A stretch of 64,000 bases of DNA from an uncultured Bacteroidales bacterium (lineage in GTDB: Bacteria > Bacteroidota > Bacteroidia > Bacteroidales > UBA932): NCBI GenBank assembly GCA_946410455.1, contig CAMKAJ010000002.1, positions 1 to 64,000 of the forward strand. The letters are read 5' to 3'. Below are positions 25,448 to 34,757 of the stretch, piece by piece. The position numbers were made by a program, and so were the translations under genes. Position 1 is the stretch's first letter. Every line of letters starts with the position of its first letter. The notes below the pieces were generated by a model. It saw nothing but the letters and a program-made list of their open reading frames with translations. It had not been told where the DNA came from and made no database searches.

Positions 25448-25834
25448 TTAGCGCTTTTTGTAGTAGTATCTGTAGGTAGAAACCAGAAGACCGAATCCGT
25501 CGCGGCTGATAGTCATCTCCTTGAATGTGAGATTGTCTACCTTATAGGTGGCCACTCCGTCTACGTAAATCATATTATCCTTTACTGCGAAAGGAGCTTC
25601 CTCTGCAAGTTTGCCGGCCTCGTAGAAGGCGATGGTTTCTTTGGTTATCACCAAATAATCAAGAGTTTTAGAAGCCGATGTGGTTACGGCCCCGTCGGTG
25701 CCGACTATCTCTGTGGTCTGAAGGTCCCAGGTACCCACAAAATTGGAGGCGGTGGGATTGTCTATCTTGATATTACAAGAACTAAGTCCTAATGCAAGTG
25801 CTGCAACAGCAATAAAAGTGAAAAACTTTTTCAT
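25448..25834 (-). CDS. Small lipoprotein
   Basis: 128 residues. The N-terminus MKKFFTFIAVAALALGLSSC is a lipoprotein signal with Cys20, followed by NIKIDNPT. The mature part is about 108 residues, predicted beta-rich (FVGTWDLQTTEIVG, TLDYLVITKETIAFY, RYYYKKR), in the manner of lipocalin-like Bacteroidales lipoproteins that start with a GTW motif. The ligand is unknown. It stands alone, divergent from the GH92 remnant, with its own -7 element. Probably anchored in the outer or inner membrane. Confidence 0.8.
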   Translation of the reverse strand: MKKFFTFIAVAALALGLSSCNIKIDNPTASNFVGTWDLQTTEIVGTDGAVTTSASKTLDYLVITKETIAFYEAGKLAEEAPFAVKDNMIYVDGVATYKVDNLTFKEMTISRDGFGLLVSTYRYYYKKR

Positions 25835-25854
25835 AATACAGTGAAATTATGCAG

Positions 25855-25862
25855 CAAAGATA
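25855..25862 (-). promoter_or_regulatory. -7 element of the small lipoprotein gene
   Basis: CAAAGATA on the plus strand reads TATCTTTG leftward, matching TAnnTTTG, 21 bases before the ATG. Confidence 0.5.
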
Positions 25863-25915
25863 CTAAAAAAACGATTCCCTTTCCACTCCAAAACTTTCGC
25901 TATATTTGCGATACT

Positions 25916-26673
25916 ATGCTAACATTACTGCTCGTCGCGCTTTCGCTATACACTTAGTACGTCAATCCTTTCGTGGGTACAGATGCCCATGGCCATACTT
26001 TCCCCGGGGCCTGCGCGCCATTCGGCATGATTCAACCGGGCCCGGACACCCGCCCAAATGCCGGCGACTGGGATGGCTGCAGCGGTTATCATTATTCCGA
26101 CAGTCTTATCTACGGATTCAGCCACACCCACCTCAGCGGTACTGGCTGCGACGACTGGTGCGACATACTCATCACTCCCGGCAGCGGCCCCTCCCGCTTT
26201 TCCCACTCCCGCGAGAAGGCGGAGCCTGGATACTATGAAGTCTGGCTACAAGATGCCGGAGCGCAGGCCCGACTTGCCGCCGGCCGCCGCGTGGCCCTGC
26301 ACGAATATCGTTTCCGACGGCGGCCGTAAGACCTCTTTCCTCTTCGAGGGCAGCAGCATCAGCCTGCGTGTAGCAATCTCCAGCGTATCCGAGGAGGGCG
26401 CACGGAGGAGTATAAGGAATACATGCGGAGCTCGCAGTACAGTTTCTTCGTGCCGCATGACGTTCCCGGACTGATGGAGAGCGCAGCTTCACCACTCGTT
26501 CCGTGGTGCATAAGATTCAGTCCGACAAGGACATACAGATACTTTCGCGTTGCAGTTCCCAGTATACGGCCGGCGCCCCCGAGGGGCTGATAGACGGACG
26601 GCGCGGCGGAATCAACTGGCGTACCGGCGGCTGGCAGGGCTTCATTTTCATCGACGAGATTTGGGTGGAGTAA
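25916..26673 (+). pseudogene. Decayed GH92 alpha-mannosidase gene
   Basis: TATATTTG at 25901-25908 and ATG at 25916 open a signal-like MLTLLLVALSLYT, then an in-frame TAG (25955-25957), then YVNPFVGTDAHGHTFPG and APFGMIQPGPDTRP, SGYHYSDSLIYGFSHTHLSG, the conserved start of GH92 exo-mannosidases. The frame then shifts near 26300 (SISLRVAISSVSEEGA, also GH92-like) and again near 26400. The last part reads PEGLIDGRRGGINWRTGGWQGF, a discoidin-type sugar-binding remnant, ending at 26673. About 760 bases remain where GH92 enzymes need over 2 kb, so the catalytic core has been deleted. It cannot make an active enzyme. Confidence 0.85.
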
Positions 26674-26705
26674 CGGTCTTCGCGACTGCGCTAAGCGGCG
26701 CCGCT

Positions 26706-28025
26706 TTAGAACGTAAAGCGCACTCCGGCGGAAATGTCGAAGGAGAAGGGGTGATTGGTGTAGTAGGTGTCTGCTCCGGCGCTGCCGGGGAAATGCCATG
26801 ACACTCCGGGCTGGATGAAGAGGCCTCCGTATTCTCCTAACTGCCACTGCGCGCCGGCGTTAAGTGCGAGCGACCAGACGGCATCATTCACTTTCCCATA
26901 AATCGAAGACTCACGCGACAGCAGCTCATTGCCCATGTATGCTTCTTCCCTGACTCTGTGAAGGACTCCAAGTTCAAACATGGGGCCCGCAGAAGTATAT
27001 AGAGAAAACTGCCCTATACGCCAGGGGGTATAGACCACCATAAGGGGTATTCCGAGATAAGAATAAATGTTGTCTGTATATTTAGAAATAGTACCGGATT
27101 CAGAACTAACCTTAGTGCTAAGATTGCTGAATTGAAGACCGGATTCTATACCCCAATACTCTGTAAACGAGTAATTTAGCAAAATCCCCATTCGGAAGGG
27201 AACGGAATAGTTGACGTCTGTCCGGGCCGCCTTGTTACGGCTCAATATTGCAGCTGGTGCCATTCTTTGCGAGCTGCCTCCGGCCATGCCATAGCGTATA
27301 TAGGAGTCTGACGCGCCGCCCGGCACGCCTCCGGCAATTAGGGACGCGGTGAGGCGGCGCGAACTGCCGGCATTGCGGGTAATAGGCGGCATTTCGGGTT
27401 GGTGGCTAGAGTGTTCGGCGCTCCCTGGATGTTTTTGCAATGGCTGGCTCGGGCATTCCGATTGGTGCGTTTTTTCTAAGTCGTTGTCAGTCAAATTATT
27501 ATCGATTATCGCCTGGGTAGATTCTCCTTGGTGATTTTGCACAATCTGCTGATTATCAGAACTTTGCATAAAACGCTCCTCGGCAGCAGTTTCGGCAGAA
27601 TCTTCTGCGACTGTTTCTGATACTCCTTCTGCGGGCGTGCCTTTAGATTCCAAAGGCAAGTCATCGTCGGCATTCAAATCTGCCACAACCAAGCGGTCAA
27701 CATCCTGACTATCAGCAAGGTAAGGGGCCGGCTCGCCGGCAGGATGCCAAAGAATCAGCACCGCCAGAAGTACTGCAGCGGCTCCGGCCAGCGCCCACAT
27801 CCAGGGGAAGGCGGCGGCGCGATGCCGGGAACCTGCTGCTTGACGCTGAGCGCCAGTAGCGTGATGCCGGGAGCCGGTCGTTTCACCCCCGGTGGCTGCA
27901 GCACCTATAGGAGCGGCTCCTGCGTGCAGCCCGCCTTCTATCGCCTCCCAGAGGCCACCGGGCGGAGTCTGCTCATATCCCTCCATCTTGCGACGGAGCT
28001 TTTTGTTCCAATGTTTGTCAGCCAT
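26706..28025 (-). CDS. Anti-sigma-like outer membrane beta-barrel protein
   Basis: 439 residues. The N-terminus KKLRRKMEGYEQTPPGGLWEAIE is the cytoplasmic segment common in Bacteroidales proteins encoded next to ECF sigma factors. One membrane helix follows (about 72-93, WALAGAAAVLLAVLILW), then a long low-complexity linker, then a C-terminal porin-like region with alternating strands (YWGIESGLQFSNLS, YLGIPLMVVYTP) ending in VRFTF with terminal Phe, as for OMP_b-brl_2 domains. Overlaps the sigma gene by eight bases. Likely senses an envelope signal and holds the sigma factor; that link is inference from context. Confidence 0.78.
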   Translation of the reverse strand: MADKHWNKKLRRKMEGYEQTPPGGLWEAIEGGLHAGAAPIGAAATGGETTGSRHHATGAQRQAAGSRHRAAAFPWMWALAGAAAVLLAVLILWHPAGEPAPYLADSQDVDRLVVADLNADDDLPLESKGTPAEGVSETVAEDSAETAAEERFMQSSDNQQIVQNHQGESTQAIIDNNLTDNDLEKTHQSECPSQPLQKHPGSAEHSSHQPEMPPITRNAGSSRRLTASLIAGGVPGGASDSYIRYGMAGGSSQRMAPAAILSRNKAARTDVNYSVPFRMGILLNYSFTEYWGIESGLQFSNLSTKVSSESGTISKYTDNIYSYLGIPLMVVYTPWRIGQFSLYTSAGPMFELGVLHRVREEAYMGNELLSRESSIYGKVNDAVWSLALNAGAQWQLGEYGGLFIQPGVSWHFPGSAGADTYYTNHPFSFDISAGVRFTF

Positions 28026-28575
28026 TCTTTCTGTATTCTTTTATCTCCTTGGCCAGCAGGGCTTTGGCCCTTAAGAACTGGGACGCGGAGGAATTCTCTT
28101 TTATACCAAGCAACGCAGCAATTTCCTTGTGCTTCATCTCCTCGAACACGTAAAGGTTGAACACCGTCCGGTAGCCGTCCGGGAGGCGACTAATCATATC
28201 TTGCAGCACATCCATGGGTACGGAATCCACATCGGGATCTTCGTCTCTAATGATATCCGGAAGTTCCTGCACCGGCAACAGGCGGTTCTGTTTGCGCAAT
28301 ACCTGCAAAGCACCATTAGCCACTACCCTGCTCATCCAGGCCCTAAGCGAACCCTCTCCCCGGTAATGGAAGCTTCCGAAGCGCTCAAAAATACGGATGA
28401 ACGCATCCTGAAGCACATCCTTCACCGCATCTGCGTCGGCAAGATAACGGGAGGCCACGGCAGTGAGAGCGCCGGCGTAGCGCAGGTACAGCTCCCGCCG
28501 GCCACGGGCGTCCCCGTCGCGTACGAGTTTGGCCAAGTCTCTCTCACTCAGTCTATTATCGGGTCTTGAATCCAA
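28018..28575 (-). CDS. ECF-type RNA polymerase sigma factor
   Basis: 185 residues. Region 2 shows ADAVKDVLQDAFIRIFERFG and the SLRAWMSRVVAN DNA-melting part; region 4 is the helix-turn-helix LYVFEEMKHKEIAALLGI with KENSSASQFLRAKALL. There is no extra domain, as usual for ECF factors. It overlaps both neighbours (20 bases with the NigD-like gene, 8 with the barrel protein), so all three are one operon. Likely controlled by the downstream barrel protein acting as anti-sigma. Confidence 0.93.
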   Translation of the reverse strand: MDSRPDNRLSERDLAKLVRDGDARGRRELYLRYAGALTAVASRYLADADAVKDVLQDAFIRIFERFGSFHYRGEGSLRAWMSRVVANGALQVLRKQNRLLPVQELPDIIRDEDPDVDSVPMDVLQDMISRLPDGYRTVFNLYVFEEMKHKEIAALLGIKENSSASQFLRAKALLAKEIKEYRKNG

Positions 28576-29215
28576 AGTATGCCGTGCCGGTTGTACCGTC
28601 TTGTTGAATCCAATTAAGCGTTATTGTTTTGGTCTGCCCGTCAGTAGGGGGAAGACTGCTGATATCGAAACATATTATTGCCTCTGCCTGGATATCGTGA
28701 GCATCAGCATTTGCATTGTGCCTCAGAACCAGATGGTAAGGGTCATCGGGGTAGAGGCCGGCAACCAGCGTAAAATCGTGGTGCACAGGGTTTTGGCCCC
28801 ACCACGTCTGATAATACACACTCAAGAATCCATCTTCAGCCCGGGTGAGGAACGAAGACGTGTCGATATCCAGACCATCGGAACCGGAGACAGAAGCATC
28901 TGAAGAAAAAACACCCTCGTCAAGGGGCTCAATCCAGTCCAGACTGCACTCGTGATATCCGCCATACGAGCGTGGGAAAATAGTCATAGACGCCATGGCC
29001 CTGTAGGGACGTGTAAAAGTACCTGGTACAGAGGCCAACAACTTATTGAATCCGTATTGCAAAAAGACGGCTCCGTCGTCAGCCTGCCTCACGGTTACAA
29101 GGTCGGTTGTGGAATACTCCCTGGGCGCCAGGCTATCGTCTTGAGGGGCCAGTTCCTTGGAGCATGCCGCCGCCAGAATAAGAACCGCTGCTATTATACC
29201 TATTTTAATGTTCAT
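28556..29215 (-). CDS. NigD-like lipoprotein
   Basis: 219 residues. Lipoprotein signal MNIKIGIIAAVLILAAACSKE with the lipobox Cys18. The mature part fits the NigD family: an N-terminal OB-like domain (DDGAVFLQYGFNKLL, YRAMASMTIFP, CSLDWIEPL) and a C-terminal beta sandwich (DFTLVAGLYPDDPYHLVLRHN, IICFDIS). NigD relatives are Bacteroidales envelope lipoproteins of unknown ligand. First gene of the leftward sigma operon, divergent from the vWA gene across a 104-base gap. Confidence 0.78.
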   Translation of the reverse strand: MNIKIGIIAAVLILAAACSKELAPQDDSLAPREYSTTDLVTVRQADDGAVFLQYGFNKLLASVPGTFTRPYRAMASMTIFPRSYGGYHECSLDWIEPLDEGVFSSDASVSGSDGLDIDTSSFLTRAEDGFLSVYYQTWWGQNPVHHDFTLVAGLYPDDPYHLVLRHNANADAHDIQAEAIICFDISSLPPTDGQTKTITLNWIQQDGTTGTAYFGFKTR

Positions 29216-29281
29216 CTCGACTTATAAATCCTGCAAGCGCAAAAATCTTGCATATTTTTTCTCTTCTCATGCAAGAATACA

Positions 29282-29289
29282 TAAATTTG
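29282..29289 (+). promoter_or_regulatory. -7 element of the vWA lipoprotein gene
   Basis: TAAATTTG fits TAnnTTTG, 30 bases before the ATG at 29320. The -33 region is not well matched. Confidence 0.5.
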
Positions 29290-29319
29290 CGCGTTTATTG
29301 AGCAAAACGAACGAAAAAT

Positions 29320-30846
29320 ATGAAAAAAATCAGCATTGTGACTTTGGCCGTCTGCGCCCTGCTCTTCACTACAGTTTCTTGCGATAAAGAGGGGTTTTAC
29401 GAGGCCTACCCCATGGACGGCAACTACAATATGATAACCGGCTACAACCAAGACAATAAGGAAGGGTTCGAGGATCCGCAGGCCGGTAACGACTTCGACC
29501 AAATAGTGGAGAACAAGTTCATCAAGGTCTCCGAGCAACCAGTCTCTACCTTCTCTATAGATGCCGATGGCGCAACCTACGCATACATGCGCCGCTGTAT
29601 CGCCTCGGGCTTCCTGCCCAGCGCCAACTCCGTGAGGACGGAAGAATACCTCAACTATTTTACCTTCGACTACGCAGAGCCGAGCGGAGACGAGACCGTT
29701 GCAATCAATGCCGAAATGGGTATATGTCCCTGGAACACAGAGCATTATCTTCTCCGTCTCGGGCTCAAGGGAAAGTCTATCCCCCAGGCCGACATGCCGG
29801 TGGCCAACTTCATATTGCTCATCGACACCTCAGGATCTATGCTGGGCGCCGACCGCCTGGACCTGCTTAAATCCGGCCTGATGAACATGATTGATTACAT
29901 GAGGCCTACAGACCGTATCTCCATCATCACCTACGCCGGCGAGGTGAAGCGCGTGCTGGAATCCACCTTGGTAAAAGATGCAGCCAAAATCAAGAGGGCA
30001 ATCGCCAAGCTGGACGCCAGCGGCTACACTCCCGGCGGACAGGCCATGAAGCTTGCCTACGACGAGGCCGTAGAGCACTACATCAAGGGTGGCAACAACC
30101 GCATCATCATGTGTACCGACGGCGACTTCAACGTGGGCGTAACCTCCACGGAGGCACTCGTAGAGATGGTCGAGAGCTACCTGGACAAGGGCATCTACCT
30201 GAGCATAATGGGCTTTGGTACAGGCAATTACCAGGATTCGCGCATGGAGAGCCTCTCTAACCACGGCAACGGTACCTATACTTATATAGACAGCGAAGAG
30301 GAGATGATGAAAGTATTCGTGCACGAACGCTCCAACTTCTACTCCGTAGCAAATGATACCAAGTGCCAGATAAAGTTCTTCGATTGCATAGACAGCTACC
30401 GCCTCATAGGCTACGAGAACCGCGTGATGAAAAACGAGGACTTTGAGGATGACAGCAAGGACGCAGGCGAAATTGGTGCAGGACAGACAATTACGGCACT
30501 CTATGAGCTCATTCCGGCCGAGGGCGTCTATACCGCCAACGCCACCGCCGCCAGCTTTGACGTACGCTACAAGAAGGCGCTCGGAGAAGAGAGCCGTCCC
30601 CTCCACATGGATATAGGGAAGTATTATCCCGAGACCGCAACTCTGAGCAAGGAGTTCAACTTTGCAGCCGGCATTGCCGCTTACGCCATGCTGCTCAGAG
30701 ACTCCGACTATAAGGGCAACGCCGATTACGCCATGGTTAAGGAACTGCTAAACGACTCTGCCAGAGGCAATAACGCCCCCGATCCGTTGAAACTGCGCCC
30801 GCAGTTGCTGGAGCTGGTAGAAAAAGCCTCTAAGATGCGGCAATAG
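29320..30846 (+). CDS. Von Willebrand factor A domain lipoprotein (YfbK-like)
   Basis: 508 residues. Lipoprotein signal with TVSCDKEG lipobox. A vWF-associated N-terminal domain (VSTFSIDADGATYAYMRR) precedes the vWA domain with a complete MIDAS: FILLIDTSGSM, YTPGG and CTDGDFNVG. The C-terminal DUF3520-like part starts near FVHERSNFYSVANDTKCQI. Proteins of this family (YfbK) are envelope lipoproteins; the MIDAS binds a metal and a partner protein, which is not identified. Single gene, overlapping convergent rsmA by 17 bases. Confidence 0.9.
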   Translation: MKKISIVTLAVCALLFTTVSCDKEGFYEAYPMDGNYNMITGYNQDNKEGFEDPQAGNDFDQIVENKFIKVSEQPVSTFSIDADGATYAYMRRCIASGFLPSANSVRTEEYLNYFTFDYAEPSGDETVAINAEMGICPWNTEHYLLRLGLKGKSIPQADMPVANFILLIDTSGSMLGADRLDLLKSGLMNMIDYMRPTDRISIITYAGEVKRVLESTLVKDAAKIKRAIAKLDASGYTPGGQAMKLAYDEAVEHYIKGGNNRIIMCTDGDFNVGVTSTEALVEMVESYLDKGIYLSIMGFGTGNYQDSRMESLSNHGNGTYTYIDSEEEMMKVFVHERSNFYSVANDTKCQIKFFDCIDSYRLIGYENRVMKNEDFEDDSKDAGEIGAGQTITALYELIPAEGVYTANATAASFDVRYKKALGEESRPLHMDIGKYYPETATLSKEFNFAAGIAAYAMLLRDSDYKGNADYAMVKELLNDSARGNNAPDPLKLRPQLLELVEKASKMRQ

Positions 30847-31603
30847 CCTGCGTGAGGAGGATAAAATCCTCTACGCTAAGGCGCTCCGCCCGCAAATCCA
30901 AGAATGGAATATCAACCGACTCAGGCCGCCCGTTAAGGAGCGGCTTGAGTGCGTTACGGAGGGTCTTGCGCCGCTGGTTGAAGGCGGTTTTGACCACCGT
31001 CTTGAAAAGTTTTTCGTCGCAATCGAGAGAAGTTCGGCCGTTACGTGTAAGGCGAATAACCGCAGACTGCACCTTTGGCGGAGGAGCAAAGGCTCCTGGA
31101 CCAACTGTGAAGCAGTATTCTATATCGTACCAGGCCTGCAGAAGCACGCTCAGAATGCCGTAGGTCTTGGTTCCGGGCTTTTCTGCAATGCGCTCTGCAA
31201 CTTCTTTCTGAATCATGCAGACCACCTCCGGCACGAGGTCTTTGTCGTCCAGGATTTTGAAGAAAATCTGCGAGGAGATGTTGTAGGGGAAATTGCCTAT
31301 GATACGGTAGCTGCCCGGGAACACCTTATGAATGTCGAGCTTGAGGTAGTCTGCCTGCAGCAGGCGGCCCTGCATGCCCGGAAAGTGGGTTAAAAGGTAC
31401 GCTACCGATTCGCTATCAAGCTCAACTGCCTTAAGGTCAACGTCTTGCCTCTGAAGGAGATACTGCGTCAGCACACCCATCCCCGGACCTATTTCAAGCA
31501 CTTGCGATGCTTGGTCGGCCGACAACGTTGCAACAATTCTTTGAGCTACCGACTGGTCGGTCAAAAAATGCTGCCCGAGGGCCTTCTTTGCACGAACTTC
31601 CAT
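30830..31603 (-). CDS. rsmA: 16S rRNA dimethyladenosine transferase
   Basis: 257 residues, the usual size. It dimethylates two adjacent adenines near the 3' end of 16S rRNA during 30S maturation. ALGQHFLTDQSVAQRI is the family start, LEIGPGMGVLTQYLL the SAM-binding loop, AVELDSES the acidic motif II, NFPYNISSQIFF the catalytic motif IV, and TAFNQRRKTLRNAL the C-terminal rRNA-binding part. It lies six bases after mrp in the rnhB operon. Cytoplasmic, housekeeping. Confidence 0.97.
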   Translation of the reverse strand: MEVRAKKALGQHFLTDQSVAQRIVATLSADQASQVLEIGPGMGVLTQYLLQRQDVDLKAVELDSESVAYLLTHFPGMQGRLLQADYLKLDIHKVFPGSYRIIGNFPYNISSQIFFKILDDKDLVPEVVCMIQKEVAERIAEKPGTKTYGILSVLLQAWYDIEYCFTVGPGAFAPPPKVQSAVIRLTRNGRTSLDCDEKLFKTVVKTAFNQRRKTLRNALKPLLNGRPESVDIPFLDLRAERLSVEDFILLTQAIAAS

Positions 31604-31609
31604 AAGCGA

Positions 31610-32653
31610 TTATCCGAGTTTTTCTGCCAGACGGCCGGCGAGATCCAGGAAAGCCTGGGCATCTGGACGGGTACCAAGCGCAGCAGGTTCCCCGCAGTCG
31701 CCACTCTCACGGATGCTCTGGACAAGGGGAATGCGGCCGAGCAGCTCGATGCCGAGCGATTCCGCCATACGCGCACCGCCGTCCCGCCCAAAGATGTAGT
31801 ACTTCTCGTCCGGATGCTCGGCAGGAGTGAACCACGCCATATTCTCTACGAGCCCGAAGATGGGACGGTCGATATTCTTGTTGCGGAACATCGCAGCCCC
31901 CTTCTCTACATCAGCAAGAGCCACTTCCTGGGGAGTCGTGACGAGGACGGCACCCTCCATGGGTACCTCCTGCAGCAGGCTGATGTGGATGTCGCCCGTT
32001 CCCGGAGGCATATCGACCAGCAAAAAGTCGAGCTCGCCCCACTTGACCTGCAGAATCATCTGCTTGAGGGCGTTGCTGGCCATGGGGCCGCGCCAAATGA
32101 GGGCTTGCCCCCGCTCGGCAAAGTATCCTATGCTCATCCACTTGGCTCCGTATTTCTCGAGCGGCACGATAAGCTCCTTGCCGTCAATCTCTTCCGCCAT
32201 GGGCTGCTCACCCTCTGTGCCAGTCATCAGGGGCACGGAAGGGCCATAAACATCGGCATCTGCCAGGCCCACCTTGTAGCCCAGCCGGGCCAGGGCGCAT
32301 GCCAGGTTTACGGCAACCGTGGACTTGCCCACTCCGCCCTTCCCTGACGCAACTCCCACAATATGACGCACATAGCGCAGATTGTCCGTGTCGAATTCTG
32401 GTCCCTTCTTTTTGGGAGCAGCCTCCTCTATAACTATGGTCTCTACCTTGGGGTCGCGGATTCCGCCACGAATGAGGGCGGCGCGCGTGGCACCAATCAG
32501 GTACTCCGCCAGAGGGTCGCGGCGCTTGGGAAAGGCCAGCGTTACGGTAGAACCGTCAATTTTGTGGACCATGCCGAGCTCCACGACGTCGCGGTCGCCA
32601 CGGGCGGGATGACGCACCTGGCGAAGGAGGTCAAGTATCTGTGCTTCAGTCAT
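31610..32653 (-). CDS. mrp: Mrp/ApbC-type P-loop ATPase, Fe-S cluster carrier family
   Basis: 347 residues. N-terminal MIP18/DUF59 domain (about 1-90), then the deviant Walker A VASGKGGVGKSTVAVNLA, Walker B-like LLVDMPPGTGDIH and VTTPQEVALADVEKG. Family members carry Fe-S clusters to target proteins. The CxxC pair of canonical ApbC is absent: the ENMAWFTPAEHPDEKYYIFG segment has no Cys, a variation I associate with Bacteroidetes, so cluster binding may differ. Its start overlaps the S46 stop by one base (TAATG). Confidence 0.93.
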   Translation of the reverse strand: MTEAQILDLLRQVRHPARGDRDVVELGMVHKIDGSTVTLAFPKRRDPLAEYLIGATRAALIRGGIRDPKVETIVIEEAAPKKKGPEFDTDNLRYVRHIVGVASGKGGVGKSTVAVNLACALARLGYKVGLADADVYGPSVPLMTGTEGEQPMAEEIDGKELIVPLEKYGAKWMSIGYFAERGQALIWRGPMASNALKQMILQVKWGELDFLLVDMPPGTGDIHISLLQEVPMEGAVLVTTPQEVALADVEKGAAMFRNKNIDRPIFGLVENMAWFTPAEHPDEKYYIFGRDGGARMAESLGIELLGRIPLVQSIRESGDCGEPAALGTRPDAQAFLDLAGRLAEKLG

Positions 32654-34755
32654 TAATGTACAAGCTTCATTTCGTCCAACAAATAGCCTGCGCCTCCGAA
32701 TTTATCCATCATCAAGAGCACATAGCGAATATCCACGCAGATGCACCTCTGGAGCTGCGGCTCAAACATCACGTCGCTGCTCATGGCCTCCCAGTTACCG
32801 TCGAACGCAAGGCCAATGAGATTACCGTCGGCATCCATCACGGGGCTTCCGGAGTTTCCGCCGGTGATATCCAGATTGGTGATGAAGCAGGTCACGAGCT
32901 CGCCCTGCTCGTTGGCATACTGGCCGTAGTCCTTGGCCTCGTATATTTCTTTGAGGCGAGCAGGAACGCGGAACTCGTAGTTATCCGGATCTTCCTTCTC
33001 CATCACGCCCTTGAGGGTTGTATAGTGCTTGTACAGCACTCCGTCCTTGGGCTCGTAACTCTTTATTGTACCGTAAGTTAAGCGGCAGGTCATATTGGCG
33101 TCGGGATAGGACGGCTCGCCTTTGCGCCACTCCAGCAGGCTGGCGCCGTATGCCTTGGTTGCAGAGGCCAGCTCGGCGCGGGAAGCCATAATCGACTCGC
33201 GCATGGGGCCCATTGCCGCCATAATCGCCTCTCCAAACAATACGGCCGGGTCGGTCTGAAGCATTTTAGCCGTTACGGGCTTGGCCTTAAGCTTCTCTTC
33301 GGATGTGAATATGCTCTTGCGGAAGAGATTGTCCACGAGTTTGCGGGTGTCTTGTGAGAGGATGCTCTTGCCGTTGACTATCACTGCATTAGCGGGGTCT
33401 ACATTAGCCTTGTAGAAGTCTATCATGGCAATGGCCGCATCGCGATCGACACCGTCATCGTAATCTTTGTACTGGGCGCAAATCATCTGTATCGCCTCAT
33501 CAAGTGCCTTCTGTGGGTCAGCTTCGGCATTCCCGGCTCCGGCATTGCGCGGTATCATCTGGCTGCGGTTAGCAGTGAGCGCAAAACTGATAAGCTCGAT
33601 GCGCCCCAGGCTCTCCTGCAGAAGGGTTGCGGCACGCATCTGAGCGGAAGACTTGCGTACGTTCTCTTCTATCTTGGTAATGGCACCGCCATAAGAAGCG
33701 CTACGCTGAGGATCTGCGGCAATCCATGCCTCAAGCTCCTGCTCCTTCTGCTTCTCGCGGGGGATAATCTGCAGGGCCTCGAAGGCCTCTTTCATGCCAA
33801 TCCACTTCTTCCAGCCGTTGGAGGAGCCAGCGTACTTGCTGGCATACTGCAGGCTCACTTTTTCGTCGGCCCTCATGGCTTTCCAGAGCACGTCCTGGCG
33901 CACGGTTCGGGCTGCGATGCGGATATTGTTGGTCTCCAGCATCTCCTCGAGCTGAGCAGCAGTCTGGAAGCGCTGGGTGCTGCCCGGATAACCCATAATC
34001 ATCGCAAAATCACCCTCTTGCACGCCCTTGAGCGATACTCCGAGGAATTGGCGGGGCACGAAGGGCACATTCTCCGGCGAGTAGTCTGCGGGCTCATTGT
34101 CGGCACCGGCATATACGCGGAACATAGAGAAGTCGCAGGTATGACGGGGCCACATCCAATTGTCTGTGTCGCCGCCGAACTTGCCGCTCGATGCCGGAGG
34201 GGCTCCTACGAAGCGCACATCCCGGTAAACCTTAGACACTATGAGGTAGTGCACATTATCGTTGTAGAAGCTCACTATGCGCACCTGGCAGTTGGGATTC
34301 GCCTTCTGTGCCTCCTCTATGAGGGCCTGACGCTTGGCGCCGGCGGCAAGAGTGTCTGTGACGTCCGTCATGCTCTGCAAGAAGCGCACGGTGAGGCCGG
34401 GAACAGGCAGTTCCTCGGCAGGGCTGAGGGCCCAATATCCGTCTTCCAGATAGTTGTGCTCGGTGCTGGAAAGCGACTGAATGCTGCCATAGCCGCAGTG
34501 GTGGTTTGTAACCAGCAGGCCACGGCCGGAAATAATCTCGCCGGTGCAACCTCCGCCAAACTGCACGACGGCGTCTTTGATAGAGGAGTTATTTACGCTG
34601 TAAATCTGCTCCGGCGTAAGACGGGAACCCAGATTACGCATAGCTTCTGCATTCATTTTCTCCAGCAGGGGCAGCAGCCACATGCCTTCATCTGCCCTGA
34701 GGGGAGCGGGCAACAGCAGCATTGCGGCTGCCAGTGCGGTAAGGATACGTTTCAT
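32653..34755 (-). CDS. S46 dipeptidyl peptidase, DPP7-like
   Basis: 700 residues from the ATG at 34755, three bases after the rnhB stop; the frame starts two codons earlier at a TTG. Signal peptide MKRILTALAAAMLLLPAPLRA, then mature DEGMW, typical of S46. The catalytic His is in NHHCGYGSIQS and the Ser in GGNSGSPVMDADG. The S1-determining position reads LAFDGNWEAMSSD: Gly as in DPP7 (hydrophobic P1), not the Arg of DPP11 (acidic P1). Periplasmic; removes dipeptides from the N-terminus of peptides for use as carbon and nitrogen source. Ends in operon with mrp. Confidence 0.93.
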   Translation of the reverse strand: MKRILTALAAAMLLLPAPLRADEGMWLLPLLEKMNAEAMRNLGSRLTPEQIYSVNNSSIKDAVVQFGGGCTGEIISGRGLLVTNHHCGYGSIQSLSSTEHNYLEDGYWALSPAEELPVPGLTVRFLQSMTDVTDTLAAGAKRQALIEEAQKANPNCQVRIVSFYNDNVHYLIVSKVYRDVRFVGAPPASSGKFGGDTDNWMWPRHTCDFSMFRVYAGADNEPADYSPENVPFVPRQFLGVSLKGVQEGDFAMIMGYPGSTQRFQTAAQLEEMLETNNIRIAARTVRQDVLWKAMRADEKVSLQYASKYAGSSNGWKKWIGMKEAFEALQIIPREKQKEQELEAWIAADPQRSASYGGAITKIEENVRKSSAQMRAATLLQESLGRIELISFALTANRSQMIPRNAGAGNAEADPQKALDEAIQMICAQYKDYDDGVDRDAAIAMIDFYKANVDPANAVIVNGKSILSQDTRKLVDNLFRKSIFTSEEKLKAKPVTAKMLQTDPAVLFGEAIMAAMGPMRESIMASRAELASATKAYGASLLEWRKGEPSYPDANMTCRLTYGTIKSYEPKDGVLYKHYTTLKGVMEKEDPDNYEFRVPARLKEIYEAKDYGQYANEQGELVTCFITNLDITGGNSGSPVMDADGNLIGLAFDGNWEAMSSDVMFEPQLQRCICVDIRYVLLMMDKFGGAGYLLDEMKLVH

Positions 34756-34757
34756 AT

